Part shown: in pieces, positions 1 to 13,215 of the stretch
Numbering within the stretch: position 1 is the first letter of the stretch
How the letters are laid out: the number at the start of each line of letters is the position of its first letter
Position numbers and translations under genes: made by a program
Assembly (NCBI GenBank): GCA_003550325.1
Contig: QKWP01000589.1
Span: 157,361-221,360, forward strand
Direction: 5' to 3'
DNA from: Gigaspora rosea
Lineage: Eukaryota; Glomeromycota; Glomeromycetes; Diversisporales; Gigasporaceae
DNA length: 64,000 nt
The notes under the pieces: model-generated
Database searches by the model: none
Told to the model about the DNA's origin: nothing
Seen by the model: only the letters and a program-made list of their open reading frames with translations

Positions 1-1251
1 TTTTTTTTTTTTACCCGGTGATTTGGGTTGAAATTTTTGTAACAGGTATGTAATTGTTAAAGATCTATTAATTGTTATATATTGTTTCAAATAATAATAA
101 TTATAATCGATTTATAGATATATAACAATTTAATATAAAAAATGATATATATCGATTATAGATATATATCGATTTTTATCCAATTAATCGATATATAACG
201 ATATTTTATAATTGATATAAAACGATTAAGTGCTATATATCGATCAATATCTATATATAAAATTTGCTGATGTAATACTAGATAAATGCATAGCATTGTT
301 TGTCTGAAGCTAAATATTTATATAAATAATTAATTAAAAAAGTTTGCTATTTTCTTACTATAAAGTATATATAATAATAACTTTTGATCTACTAGTCTAT
401 TTTGAATAATTTAACTACCAAAATGCTTATCTCAAGAAGATAATTCTAAAAAACCTAAATTATTAAAATTTAATTACAGGATCCCAAGATTATTCAACTT
501 TTGTGTAATTTTTTTAATAGTGATTTTTAAAATTACTAAGTAAAGTTTTTTTAATATTAAATAGCTTTTGATTCACTAGTCTGTTTTGAATAATTTAACT
601 ACCAAAATGTTTGTCTTAGTTAAACAATTCTAACAAGCCCAAAATTGTTAAATTCTAATTACAGGATCCCAAGATTGAAAAAATTTAACAATTATTGAAT
701 TAAAATTAGTTTATATAAAGTAAATATAGGTATTAGGGTCATGACAAATATTATGTAATATCATAGGGGAGGAGGGAGGTAAGCCAAAGTCTTACGTTAC
801 ACATATATAATATATATAATTATATATATAATATAACATATTACTAATATATTATAATTTTTAGCACTAATTAAACTTATTTAAAATATAATTATATACT
901 GAAATGATGTATTTTTGAGTGCTAAGAAATTTTTTTTTTTTAAATGTTAAGATGAGATACTAAGAAAGTTTATTTAGTATCCAAAGGTATATTTCATTAG
1001 TAAAATTTTGCATGATGCCAAATTTTTATATTTTTATTAATTGATAATCCACCTGTCAACTAAGAGTGGCGAAATGTGGGTTATTCCATCTAAAATATTT
1101 TTCTTACTAAGTCAACAATACATGTCCACTAATTAAAAGTTGTAAAGCTCGTCGAGACGCATTTAACGGTGGTTAGATCATCCAATTCGGCCTAGTGGAT
1201 AGTGAGAAATCAGTGAAAGTGATTGACTGACTATATAAAATTCTATGATAC
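1..1251. other. AT-rich intergenic sequence, no gene seen
   Basis: No convincing coding sequence on either strand. The first 250 bases are rich in short TATATCGAT-like runs. The only clear structure is the direct duplication at 381-677, listed separately. Confidence 0.6.
381..677. repeat. Diverged direct duplication, two units about 182 bp apart
   Basis: Unit 1 (about 381-497) and unit 2 (about 563-677) share TTTTGAATAATTTAACTACC, then CAAAATG, and end in the identical TAATTACAGGATCCCAAGAT. The middles differ by scattered substitutions and small indels. No coding potential; looks like an old local duplication. Confidence 0.75.
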
Positions 1252-1312
1252 TAGGGTTGGGGTACAAAAACTTTTTGGGGCATGCCCCTTTATGCTCGAG
1301 CATGCCCCTTTT
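1252..1312 (+). repeat. Transposon-like terminus, TAGGGTTGGGG end
   Basis: Begins TAGGGTTGGGG and continues into GGGGCATGCCCC palindromes. The only inverted partner in the window is at 18905-18965. Either both are solo or truncated ends of one family, or they are the two ends of one 17.7-kb unit (see findings). Confidence 0.4.
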
Positions 1313-2896
1313 ACATATAACAAAATGATTACAAATGATCAAAGTAAATTTTACCAACCATCTGAAAATCTCTGACGAACGTGCTCATATTTTGTGTTTG
1401 TTGATTGTTTATTATTCCAAATTGTTCCGATTCTTTTATCATTTTTTAGTAGTGCCCATGATCTCCAACTTAATTTCAACTCCAACACCAACGTAATTTG
1501 GTAATTTACTTCAAGACTATGCTTGTTCTAATTTTCTTGGCACATTGCTATTTACATTTATAATTTCTGTATAAAGTTACTACTATACAATTTTGATCAT
1601 TTATATCATATGATCTGTTATAACCTCTCAATATTTGGTTGATTTGTAACTTATTGTAAAAAATTTTGTTATAAATCGATACATGTGGTTAAGGTTGATC
1701 GGGTACTATCGTGATTAAACAACTGTTAATGTGATGACATTCTTGATCACAACTTGCTCATTGATATATTAGTCTTAACATTTTGATCACGGGTACCAGT
1801 ACCAGGAACAGAGTGATGCATATCATGTAGTAATAGTTATAGGACGGGCCAGGATGGCATAGCTCTAAAAAATCTTGGATTTGATTGGTCTATGTAATGC
1901 TATATGCTTAATTTTCACCTGTCTATTGTCACATGGACTGTATTAAGATTTGATTTTTACATGCTTATCATTGCATGAATCATCTTGAAAATTCCATTTA
2001 AAACTAAACGTTCTATTATATAATCATGCATAATATCAAATGACTTGATTCTGTTCTCACTTAGGTATCCTGTTCTTGGTTTCATGCGATGACATCGTGC
2101 AGCTATCTAGTACCAGGAAGGTTTATAGACATTTTTAGTGATGTATGGTTGCAAAATCTCATAATTGATTGGACAATACATTAAACGCAATGAAACGTGA
2201 AATTCTGCACTTAAATATCATTATTTGCTATTTATCTATTGTATGAGAATTGTTTAACAAGCATCGCTTTAACAGGTTTTTCTCTCGATTAAAGTGCATG
2301 ACAATCACTATAAAAAATTGTCTTCCTGGAATTGCACTAATATGCTATATTACCGGTACTAGAATTCAAAATGCAAATAACTTCCAAAAGTATGTGTAGT
2401 AAATATTATTTTTTTAAATTCAGCAATCCTGCCTTCTGTGTCTGTAGACTTTATTATACGACTGCGTTTGTACATACATACATTCTACTTTAACAGAAAG
2501 CTCACCCGATTTTATCCAAGTGTGACCTGCCTAGCAAAGTTTTGACTTAATTCGGATTCTCAACTTACTGAGAATGTGTTCCCTCCTATCACCGGCTGGC
2601 ACATGCTAACCATATCAAGATTGTCTTCTTTTTAGACTTTTTTCCCCTAACTTTTCTAGTAGAAAGAACCTACTATAAGAAAAACTATAACAAAAAAAGG
2701 AGAAAAAATAAAAGGAAAAATAAAATAGGAAAATACTAACTACTATCTAAACGACAAACCAAATTCGACAAAAAAGATAAAAATGAAAAGAAAGAAGAAA
2801 AAAGCAAAAAGAAAGAAATACATGATAGCACTATCAATGTCTGTGCAAGACTATAAAAATTATATAGTATTGTACAAGAAAACGCCTCATACCATA
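1313..2896. other. Gene-free AT-rich sequence
   Basis: No gene recognised. Short motifs here (TACCAGGAACAGAGTG near 1800, AAATTCTGCACTTAA near 2205) recur in diverged form near 7190 and 8700-8770, so part of this stretch is probably an old dispersed repeat. Confidence 0.5.
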
Positions 2897-3203
2897 TGGG
2901 GCCGTTGCAATAGAAAGGGCCGATACTGCCCAAAAATGAAAATCAGGTTTTTGTTATATTCGAATAAATTTTGACATGCGCTACATTTTTCAATTATAAG
3001 TGGAAATTGATTTGCATAATAAAAAATTGAGATATTTAAAAAAATTTTCTTGAGAGTTTCGTACATCACGGGATTACCCGATATAATAGACTAATCAAAT
3101 CACGAAAATTTTGATTTACCCGGATCAGTCTGAACAAAACAAACGTGATTTTTTTAAAATCATATATAAACCAGTATCGGCCCTTTCTACTGCAAAGGCA
3201 CCA
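2897..3203. mobile_element. TA-target miniature element (TGGGG family), copy 1
   Basis: Inverted ends share AGTAGAAAGGGCCGATACTG-type sequence (left TGGGGCCGTTGC, right end in reverse TGGTGCCTTTGC), flanked by TA on both sides. The interior shares ACATTTTTCAATTATAA and a CATAATAAAAAATTGAGAT-like block with the copy at 62405-62746, so it is the same family. No coding capacity; non-autonomous. Confidence 0.75.
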
Positions 3204-3205
3204 TA

Positions 3206-4630
3206 TACTATATGTATATCAAAAAAAAAGAAAAAGAAAAAATCTATACGCCTAATGGGATGTTCTAGAAAGAAATTTTATTATGTCATCCCTCCCAACC
3301 TCTGACACGTTCTTTTTGTTTATCTCGTACGCAGAAACGGACCTCACTCATGACGTCGATTCCAATTCGGAAGGCGCTATCCTAATTTGGAAGGAGTAAA
3401 CACTGCTGATCTTTTGGAGGGGGTAAACTGAAATGCCCACTTTTTGAAATTTCGAAAAGACCAAAGGGGCTTGGGGAAAAGTACCAAACTTAAACGAGTT
3501 TGAAGGAGTTACACTGTATAGAATAACATATCTAACCAAGCCTCTACTTCTACTTTCATATCCAAAGAACTTGACAAAGCTCCAGTTTCTCTACTACGTT
3601 TTTGCTCAATAGTACCAAAGCTCGCCAAGGTGCCTCGCTTAAAAGTCTGCAAATTTTTTTCAACTCTATTTCAGGCGCAGAACATCCAGTAAATAGACTT
3701 TGTACCCGACAGCAGCTTGGTGAAGTTTTGTTTTGTATAGACATGTTAACTATAGAGTTTTCGTAGGTTAGTGTTCTTGAAAAATTTGGTACGAGGGATC
3801 GTCAGAAAGAGTTGATTGTGTGTAGTAGATATTATAAATAATATTTAATAGAATAAAAGAACTTAAAAAGCTCTTATAAAAAGAAAAAAACTCGATATTT
3901 ATACTTATACACCAAAAGAATAAAAATTAGTATACTCGTTTTGCCAAGGCATTTAGAGTATTTAATTCATGCTGTCCTCAGTTAGCCGGTGGCAAGTCAG
4001 TAATATAATTTTGCAGAATCTACAGAGGTTTGGGTATAGTTTTGTATAATTCCGTAGTTTGATTGAATTAAGCTTAATTCTGATTTTTTGCATTTATAAA
4101 GTTTATTATCCATTCCTGGTTTAGCACGACTATATCGCGCAGCCACTTATTATATAATTAATAACTTAATTATATTGCTATATTAGTTTTAGTACAATGA
4201 TTATTTTATTTTGGTAGATCGATATAAAACTACGAACTGCAAGAATTGCTAAGAAAATTAGTGATTAATAGATAATCTGGGGTGGCAAAAATTCCAACCA
4301 AATTTACGAAAAATAGAAAAATTTAGAAATCAACTATCTCAATTTTTAGAGGAATGTAATTTTTCTTGATATTTCTAATATATTCACTATTTTTTTTATT
4401 AATCTTTTGTTTTTCTTTTTATCTATTGCAGAGCAGTTGTTCTTGTTCTCATCCTTGCACTTGTACTTGTTTTTGTGCTTGTTCTTGAACTTGAGACCAT
4501 TATACAAAACGCCAAAGTATTTGATTAACTTTTTTAGCTATTTTTCGCCCAAAATAGTTTGCAAATATTAGGTAATTGAACAGCAGAAGTAAATTTGGCA
4601 AATTCATGTTTTACAATTTTAAGAGAATTG
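3206..4630. other. Gene-free stretch with a weak coding-like patch
   Basis: About 3345-3735 is less AT-rich and on the plus strand gives short open stretches (for example TSTFISKELDKAPVSLLRF near 3551-3608) broken by stops and frame changes. No family is recognised; it may be a decayed gene fragment. The rest shows nothing but AT-rich sequence. Confidence 0.35.
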
Positions 4631-4632
4631 TA

Positions 4633-5009
4633 ATTACCAATCCGGATAAGATCGGCACTATAGCTATATTATTACTATATATGAAATTGGGGATAAACAA
4701 ATATATAAATAATATATTAGTAAATCTGATTATGACCCTTATGAAAGTTTTTTTTGTACTAAATAAATATTATTTTTTAATATAAGTAAAGTTGTAGAGC
4801 AGGTTCTTGTGCATCTACTGATAAAATTTCATTAAAATCGGACCTGTAGATAAAAAAATATGAGTAAAAACGTCTTTAAAATTCTTTAAATCATATAAAA
4901 AATTTAAATATATAGGCCTGTTTCAGATTTTGTACTATGTTGTTTATATATTTGTTTTGCCCCAATTCTAAATATAAAAATATTGCCAATCTTATTCGGA
5001 TTGGGCAAT
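4633..5009. mobile_element. TA-target element with about 80-bp inverted ends
   Basis: Left end ATTACCAATCCGGATAAGAT, right end in reverse ATTGCCCAATCCGAATAAGAT; similarity continues inward to about 80 bp (AATTGGGG...AACAAATATATAAA). TA on both flanks fits a TA target duplication. No open reading frame of note; a miniature Tc1/mariner-type element is the best guess. Confidence 0.7.
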
Positions 5010-6711
5010 TAAGTGCGTTAATAATATTTTATTAGGCCGTAAACTTAAAGTATTATTTATAATAATAATAAAGGTATGTTTTCTCAAATTTATTAGATTT
5101 ATTTATTTATAAAATTTAAACTACAATTTGATCTAATTTATTTAATTATTATTGTTAATTATTAAGAATCTCATTAATAGACCATTCATCTTCTGCTAGC
5201 TCATTACTCTGTACTGGGACAAATGTATCCTGACTTCTTTTAAATACTTCAAAGTCAAAAAATCCTTAATAATATTCTATTTTATCCATATCTACTGTAA
5301 CTTCTTCCAACTCTTCATTCAACTCTTCTATTGGCTTGTCCTCCTCCTCTTCATAAAAAAAGGTATCAACACTTTCTTCACTATAGACTGGAGGCACAAA
5401 AGCTATTTTATTCTTCTTTTTCATAGGCATGGCTTTTTTAAGCTCACTTCTGAGTTGTTCAATAATTGAAAGATTATCAGGAATTAACTTGTTTTTTGCT
5501 TTTGATTTAACTAATCCTAATAATGAAAAAGTCGTTCATAGCTAGCAGCATGAGGAACAATAGTAAATACTTTTATTGCAATTAGTGTAAAAGAGGAAAA
5601 TTTTCAGTAAAATTGGTCCAAAATAATCGTAAAGATTGTAAAGAATCACAAAGAGGTTTATCAAATGGAAGATGGCTATTTTTATAATTAATTAATTCAT
5701 TATGCAAAAGAACAGCATCACTTTTTTTAAATTTCCAAATATTAGCTAACTCAAGTGAAGCATGAATTATTTCTTCTCCATTCATTTTCTTAGATATTGC
5801 AAGATGCTTATGAGTTGGAGAAAGAAAAAATACAACAAAAAAAAATATTACTATCAAATGCTCTTGCACGTTTGTTAATTACAGCAAGAGCATGGCCTTT
5901 AAGACCAATAATAGGATCTTCAAGCTGAGTTATTAGTCTATGTATATAGATAAGTTCTTTGAATATATCAGCTAGAGTGGAATCATTTGACTCTAGTCTG
6001 CCAATAGCATCAACTATTGGTTTAATTATTTGGATCAATGCATCATTATCTGCAAAATGGTATTTATCACAAATAATATTTTTAACTGTTATATTTTCAA
6101 TTTCAGGATATTTAGGCTGTAAATTTTCACTTAATAAAACATAGTGTAGAAAGCCTTGTTCATAAACTGATACACCTATACAAACTTTAGCCAATGAATA
6201 CCATCTAGTTTCACAGAATATTTCCAAAAAATGGCTGACTCCTTGTTCTTTTTGCCAGTTTTGTAACTCGTGATACCAAATCTGTGATAAATTAAAAAAA
6301 TTAACAAGCTTTTGATTTTTTTTGCAAATTGTTACAACATCAGGAAATCCACAAATGTCTTTAGCAATCAAATTAAAAACATGCAAACAACAACAAATAG
6401 AGATTATATTAGAATATTTTTCAGTATGTTAATAAATATACAATCAATTTGGTGCTTATATAATATAGTTTTATTAAAAAATAATCTATATATAACTGCA
6501 TATTAATTTTATTTTATACTTACTAGGGGTCTTAGCTGGGTCGGGCCTGACCCAACCCGACCCGGGTCAAACCCAACCTGGGTCGGGTTGGGTCAGATCA
6601 AACCCGGGTCGGGTCAGACCCGGGTCAGAAAAAACCCGGGTTGGGTCATAACCCGGGTCAGAAAAAACTTGGGTCGGGTCAGACCCAGGTTAATGATAGG
6701 TGACGCATGAC

Positions 6712-7127
6712 CAGGGACCTGCAATAATTTGGATGCCAAATTGCAAAAATTTATTTGGGTATTGACTAAAATTTGGATAAATTTGGATAAAAAATTTAAA
6801 TATTGACTAAAATTTGGATAAAATTTGGATAAAAATTTTATATATTTGGAATTATTTGGAATATAAATCATTTTATTTCAATTCCGAAACTTCCTGACAG
6901 ACACGCGCCACAATTCCTAAAGCTTTTGACAAGACTTTATCTAAAACTTTGGGCCCACGATTTTCCGGGTTCCCAAATACTTTATTTTTATCGGTTAGAT
7001 CACATGAAACCAGAAAAATTCATCAAAAATTTGGCCAAAATTTGGACGTTTGGGGCAAAATTTGGAAAAATTTGGATTAAGTACCAAAATTTGGAAAAAT
7101 TTGGATCCAAATTTTTGCAGGTCCCTG
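6712..7127. mobile_element. hAT miniature element, exact 8-bp duplication
   Basis: Ends CAGGGACCTGCAA...TTGCAGGTCCCTG, flanked by exact CGCATGAC duplications (6704-6711, 7128-7135). The interior is built from AAATTTGGAT-type repeats in both orientations. 416 bp, no coding capacity. The exact target duplication suggests a comparatively recent insertion. Confidence 0.93.
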
Positions 7128-7615
7128 CGCATGACGAAACCATTTTATTACAGAAATAAATCGTGATCTAGTGATCAGATCTGCATCATACCAGGAACAG
7201 AGTGCAACGAAGTGCATGGTTAAGTGCAAGTGAAAGGGTGTATCCAAATTCGAGGATCTGATAGGATAAAAAATCCTTGTGACTTTTTGTAACACCCGAA
7301 CAATACTAAAAAAATATCAAAAAAAAATTGCAAATCTTGATTGGTACGCAATAATATAAACTTTATTAGTATCTTGGATCCTTGTAATTTCAACTTATAA
7401 TGTCCATATTTGTGCAAGACCAATTAGCTATAATAGCATTCTTATAAGAATACCAGGTTTCCTGCTATCTAAAAATAGCTTGCATTTGATTTGGTGTTAA
7501 AATAAGATTTCACATGTTAATGTGCTGCGCTGCTGTGATAAACTGCTAGTGTGTGTATGAAAATACCGGATTTGGTATTCATGTTACTCTATACTGAGAT
7601 ATAGTATGTAATATA

Positions 7616-7865
7616 TGGGGGCTCGTCAGTAGAAAAGGGGTAAAAAGTTTTTACCACTTTTTTTTTTAAATTTTAAATTAAAATAGTTCAATAACTACTA
7701 TATCAAATTAAATAAATTTTTTTTTATTTTAATTTATAACTACATATAATTAAAATAAAAAAAAATTATTAAATTTAGTTTAGTAGTTATTGAGATATTT
7801 TAGTTCAAAGTCTAAAAAACTTTTACTTAGAAACTTTCTACCCTCTTTCTACTGACGAGCTCCCA
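7616..7865. mobile_element. TA-target miniature element, TGGGGGCTCGTCAG ends
   Basis: Inverted ends TGGGGGCTCGTCAGTAGAAA and, in reverse, TGGGAGCTCGTCAGTAGAAA; homology extends inward through GGGTA-AAAGTTT. TA flanks both sides. The first bases (TGGG) and the TA target match the elements at 2897, 54033, 56164 and 62405. Confidence 0.82.
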
Positions 7866-8012
7866 TATGTTCTATTTATAATTTTTCAAAATCCAAAGCT
7901 TTTCTAATTAGGAAAGCGTAATTTACGCATATTATATTTATGGAACAGAACACCCTCAGTGCCATATAGCAAAGATTAAATTAATTTTCTATTGTTTATA
8001 TAGCAGTGTGAT

Positions 8013-8188
8013 TAGTGATGTGCCATTTATATGATACCTGAAAAATTTTAGCGTACAGTACGTACAGTATGTATAGTTCTTTTCTGGCATCTGATTGGCT
8101 GGAACAAGTGATTAGCAAAAATTTTAGCGTACAGTACGTACAGTACGTACAGTACAGTACGTATAGTACTGTACGCGGCACATCACTA
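8013..8188. mobile_element. hAT miniature element with GTACAGTAC-rich interior
   Basis: Perfect ends TAGTGATGTGCC...GGCACATCACTA with exact 8-bp duplications AGTGTGAT (8005-8012, 8189-8196). The interior holds two blocks starting AAATTTTAGCGTACAGTACG and a run of GTACAGTAC units. 176 bp, non-coding. Confidence 0.93.
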
Positions 8189-8196
8189 AGTGTGAT

Positions 8197-9765
8197 ACAT
8201 AATTTTGAACATTTGTTTCATATGGATACTTTATTTTGAAAATAACCATTATACGCATATAAATAATGCATGTAAGTACTGAAGTAACTAACTTATTAAA
8301 TCATGCCCCTGAAACTAGATCTCCACGCATGCATTAAATAATAAATAAATTCAACAATTTAGGCAGGTATTATTTGAAATAACAAACTCTAACTTCTATT
8401 ATATACATATATATATCATAAATGGGTCCATAATATGATGGGCGAAGAATATATCACTATCAACAAACCTTAAGTACAAATTTAGGATTGTTGGTACAAG
8501 TAGCACGTCATTAATGCAACATTATAAATTTATAGTACTGCACCAGTGGTATGCCACTTGCGCCAGCTGCCCTACTCAAATTGCATTTATTGTGATTTTT
8601 TTTTAGACACATGATTCGATTTTATAGTTTTTATTTAACATTTTATAGTTACTATAGCAAGCTAAGTGATGTGCATCTACAAAATCTTATATATAAGTAG
8701 ACAATATGCCAAACGCAAAATTTCTGCACTTAAGCATCACGATATGCCTCACATAGTACTATACCAGGAACGGAATGCAATATGGTTATCTGAATAGTGA
8801 AATGTGTGTACAAATACTGGCCTCTGATTAGTTATAACCCTAAATGATGATTTAACTTCACTCGTTTATAACTCTATTTATTTAAGCTTTACATGTAAAA
8901 AGTTATATCGTTGCATTACCCATCATTAACCTGGGTTCAATCCGGGTTGGGTAGCATGTGGACATTCGTTTTAATTGGTTAAAAAATGTAAACAAGTAAA
9001 CAATACAGTCCATATTTGGCGATTGATGATCACACCTTATTTAGTAATCAGATTATTCTAGATTTCTTTTCACGTATTACAATGATTGACCAATCAAATT
9101 AAGAGCCTATAAAATGCAAATGTGTACTGTTGTATATAGACAGTTACAAGGCTACCTCTAAGTGCTTGGTTTAAGATTTAAATTTGCTAGTTCTTTCATG
9201 TAACTTATTTATTTTTTAGCCTCTTTGTTCGCATATTACAGTACTGTAATAAGTATACAACGCATTGTATATACTTTTTTATCTAATATTATAATCTATT
9301 TAAATGCGGAAATAAAATTTGAATATTAAGCAAAGTTTTATTAATAAAAATTAACTATATCAGATATAAATAGCACCTATCTTTATATAATAAATTAAAG
9401 CATTTTATTTTATTAATGGTAATATAAGTTATTTTCTTTTGTTTTCATGTACAAATTTTCAAGTCCTTTTTACTAAAAATAGTGTATTTCAGAAATAAAA
9501 CTAAATAACCTTACTCATGTTTAAAATTTTAAATCAATTGAGACACCATTCATAAAATTGGTAAACTTTTAATAATAAAGATTATTAAACTTAACAAAAA
9601 ATATAATAAATTGGTATGTCGCTTATTTGAAAATCCCGGATTTAATTTATTCAATTAACACTAATCCCAATCTTTAAAATAAAAAAAATTTTAAAATTAT
9701 GAAATGTTATAAAATCGAAAATTAATTTACTTTTCATAAATCATCATAATTCTCATCCACACCTA
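8197..9765. other. AT-rich interior of the 6.7-kb element, no gene
   Basis: No reading frame or RNA gene recognised. A diverged copy of a motif also seen near 1800-2220 (TACCAGGAAC, TTTCTGCACTTAA) lies at about 8700-8775. Confidence 0.45.
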
Positions 9766-9871
9766 ATGCTCGGTACAATCAAACAAAAATTTGACTGTCA
9801 AATACTTATAATTAAATCGGACTTAATCACAAGTATTTGACAGTCAAATTTTCGTTTGATTGTCCAAGCAC
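9766..9871. mobile_element. 106-bp TA-target foldback element
   Basis: Nearly palindromic: CAATCAAACAAAAATTTGAC on the left faces its reverse complement on the right, with arms of about 40 bp (one or two mismatches). TA flanks both sides (9764-9765, 9872-9873). Too short to encode anything. Confidence 0.85.
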
Positions 9872-9964
9872 TATCCACGTCAGTCCTATAACAGTAATAG
9901 TAACAAATGGTAGTTATAAAATCTCATCAAATTAATTGCTCAACAGAATTCAGATAATATGTGC

Positions 9965-10160
9965 AAGTGCTCTGTGTTTACCTTTTCAGCACCAATTCCT
10001 AAATAATAACAGTAATATAACTTGGCATATTCCGTTAGAATTATCCATGCTGATTTCTGATAATGAATGAATGCCTTATTTTCATCCTTTTCAGTACCAA
10101 TTCCATATTCAACGAATGCTTTATTTACATCCTTTTCAATACTAATTCTATATTCGTAAC
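9965..10160. repeat. Three degenerate repeats of about 55-80 bp
   Basis: Three units each carry TTTTCAGTACCAATTC-like cores (near 9985, 10090, 10135) followed by ATATTC and GTAACAGTAA-like tails. Spacing and sequence are imperfect. They lie inside the 6.7-kb element. Confidence 0.55.
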
Positions 10161-10629
10161 AGTAACCAAGCTAGTGCATTCCACCTGGATTGTTCTTATT
10201 TGCCAATTTTTAACAATTAATAAAATTCAATTGATTAAATATTTTTTGCTAAACGTTCTTCTACTAAGTCTCCATTTCTATTTAAAATTATAAAAAAAAA
10301 ATAATGCATTATACCAATACTGTATATATTTACAGTGATTATATAATATAATACCGGCGTAGTATCAGCGCAGTCTATAAATAGATATTTACAGTATTAT
10401 CAATAACCGTGTTATGCTACCTTACTGAATAATATAGTTTTTGTTAATAACTTTGTTCTTTAAAAAATAGGGTTGCCAGCCTCTCAGTAATACGTGAAGT
10501 ATATACTTACTAAAGTTAGCATGGAATTCTTATAAAGCACTGTCCTCTTTTGACTCAACATATTATTATAAGATCCAAAGAAGTCAAAGTATCACCGCTA
10601 CGCTTTTTCAAGATCACTATAATCAAGAT

Positions 10630-10860
10630 CTAATAAAAACTTTGTAGTGTTCTTGCAAAGCGCGCTAGCTAACGCCCTTCCTCTTCCTGGCCCAACTTAC
10701 TCTTTTCAAGGATCAATGGAGTTCTTGTAGAGTGAGCCGCTAATGCTCTTCCTCTTTCTGTTTCAAGATTATACTAGGATTCAAAGTCATTATGGTATTC
10801 CTGCAATGTGCACTGCTAACGTTTTTTTCTCTCAGATTCAAATTTGTTTCGACCAGAAAC
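10630..10860. repeat. Degenerate repeats in the right half of the 6.7-kb element
   Basis: At least three units share GTTCTTGCAAAG-GC...GCTAACGC-CTTCCTCTTCCTG-like order (near 10648, 10718, 10788). A further diverged unit lies near 12750 (GTAAAGTGCTTCTGCTAATAC), on the other side of the 11328 element. No function inferred. Confidence 0.5.
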
Positions 10861-11327
10861 TAACTTTTTCAATAAGGGTTACGACACTATTACAGTAGAT
10901 TTACAGAAAAGTTAGCTTTAATATGTAAGTTTTATATAAAAATTCTTAAATTTTTAGGTTTCATTTACTTTTTTAATGAGGGCTGATCCTGAAGTAATAA
11001 CTATTGAACCTGAGAATAGAGGTTTCTTATCTTTAGTTTGTAACTGCCAACCTATGTTACAAAAATTAATTTTCATTAAAAAAAAACCGTGAAAAAGTGC
11101 TAATCGTTAGCCAATCATTACACAATTATCTATATTAGTTTTAGAGTACCCCGTGAACACGTAATCGCAAGTCGTTGATATGCCACCTATGATCAAATAA
11201 CTTTAAGAATACATTGGTCTCTGGCCTTACTAGCAGCTGGAAAATTTAATCAGATATAATCAGATTCCCGGGAGACTTTCACTAATGCCGCATCTTTGTT
11301 ATTAGTCTAATAGTATATAGCTAAGTA

Positions 11328-12613
11328 GGCTTGTGAATTTTTTTTTTTTCAAGAACGCTTAGAGTTTTTTTTTCAAGAACGTTATTTTAATAGCAAATCT
11401 GTTCTTAAAAACTTGTAATCAAGATGTCTTAGGTGATTACAAGAGCGATCTGAACGATCTATAAAAAGTAGTTCTGCATAAGGCATAAGAACTATTAAAT
11501 ATGAAAAAAAGCGTTAGTAATTAAATTTTATTTTTTTGTAAAAATTTTTTTTTTAGTGTTAGCTTTTGTAATTTTTTTTTTAGTGTTACTTTAATGGCTA
11601 ATACGTATAGTTTTGAATTTTTAATTAGTAGTTACCAAATAATTCGAATATTCACTAAAAATGGCTCAAAAATTATAATAATAGCTGTAATTCATTATTG
11701 TTCTGATTTTTTTGGCTGGTTCAATAAAGATTTATCTCGTTGGGCTCATTGTTATTGCATTAATAACCAATTAGTATATAAGATAGAGCATGGCATATCC
11801 AATATTGCAGTTAATCAGAATATTCGAATATTCAATTCAGTGAAACAATTATATACTCGAATATTCAAATATACTATTCATTGGATCGGACCTCTAGCAA
11901 ATAACTAAAATTTACATAATAGATAAAATTATTTGATAAAAAAAAATAAATTCTTCATATCTATAATAAAATTTGATTACATTATCCAAGGAATTAATTA
12001 CTATTCAAACCGCTTTTTTTTCATACTTGACAGTTACGCAAAACTAGTTTTACAAATTCATTACTGCCCATTTGTAAACTACCCCAAAATTTGAAAAAGC
12101 TCAACTACCGATAGTAAGTTAACTTAATTGACTTCATATTTTGTCCCAAAATCCGAGCAGGTATTCGATTATATTGATCAATTCAAACCAAATCCCAAAA
12201 TTTATTTGCTTCCCGAATATATAGCAACATAACGTCTAACCCATCTTTCTACCATACAACCTATCTTCCCACTATATCTGCTTAATTTCCTTAATTTTGC
12301 AAATGCGCCGTAATGTAAATATTATTTGGTTCTTTTTTATAACTACTAATTAAAAATTCAAAACTATACGTATTAGCCATTAAAGTAATATTAAAAACTA
12401 AAAAAAAAATATTTTACAAAAAATAAAATTTAATTACCAACGATTTTTTCATATTTAATAGTTCTTATGCCTTATGCAGAACTACTTTTTATAAATCGTT
12501 CAGATCGCTCTTGTAATCATCTAGGACATCTTGATTACAAGTTTTTAAGAACAGATTAGCTGTTGAAATAACGTTCAAACTCAAAGTGTTCTTGAAAAAA
12601 AAATTCACAAGCC
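11328..12613. mobile_element. 1.29-kb element with about 290-bp terminal inverted repeats
   Basis: The arms run from 11328 to about 11640 and from 12613 back to about 12330. Outer ends read GGCTTGTGAATTTTTTTTT on both sides, with TA on both flanks. Shared inner landmarks are TTGATTACAAG, GCATAAGGCATAAGAACTAT and GGCTAATACGTATAG. The core (about 690 bp) has one open stretch that is partly in the arm and shows no known domain. Long arms suggest a foldback or MULE-like element; the TA flanks instead favour a Tc1/mariner relative. Unresolved. Confidence 0.82.
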
Positions 12614-13014
12614 TACGATCACAAAAACCATGTGTTATATCTTTTTGAAAAGCGCTATAAATTTTAGTGAGGGTTTTTTGAACCTGTTTTTTGCTTATGC
12701 TTTTCCACTATTTGATCCAAGTTCATTGTTTTTAAAAGTTGGCAAAGTGTTTGTAAAGTGCTTCTGCTAATACTTTTCTGTTTTCTGATCTGAATTAGTC
12801 TTCCATTAAGAAAAGTTTTTAAGGTATTTGATCTATACTGATCTTTTTTAACAGAAGACGTATAAAGAGTTAAAGAATACTATAATACGGTTTAAAAAAA
12901 ATTTTATTATGTGAAACTATAAATTGCTAATTGATGATATGGTTTTTCATAGTAAGGGTTACTTTAAAAATTTTTTTATGTTGTGTAACTCAGTGATCTT
13001 CAAGCCAATCAAAT

Positions 13015-13215
13015 CGAATGTCCGCCATGCTGGATTGGGTTGGGTTGAGTCAGACCCGGGTCAGGTTTAACATGAAGCGGATCGGACCCAGGTCGGGTTT
13101 GGCATAAGGCGGGTTAGACCTGGGTCGGGTTTGACATGAGGCGGATCAGACCCGGGTCGGGTTTTGATCCAAATGGGTCTGACCCGGGTCAGGCCCAAAC
13201 TCGACCCAATCCAAC
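13015..13215. repeat. GC-rich subterminal repeats of the 6.7-kb element
   Basis: About four units of roughly 35-40 bp of the form ATG-GGCGG-TCAGACCCGGGTCGGGTTTG. They mirror the GACCCGGGTC-rich left end (6535-6700). In hAT elements such subterminal repeats are known transposase-binding sites; that role here is inference. Confidence 0.7.

Noticed and set aside
11594-11908. 104-codon plus-strand frame as a transposase
   Set aside because: Its first third lies in the terminal inverted repeat, composition is irregular and no catalytic or DNA-binding motif is visible.
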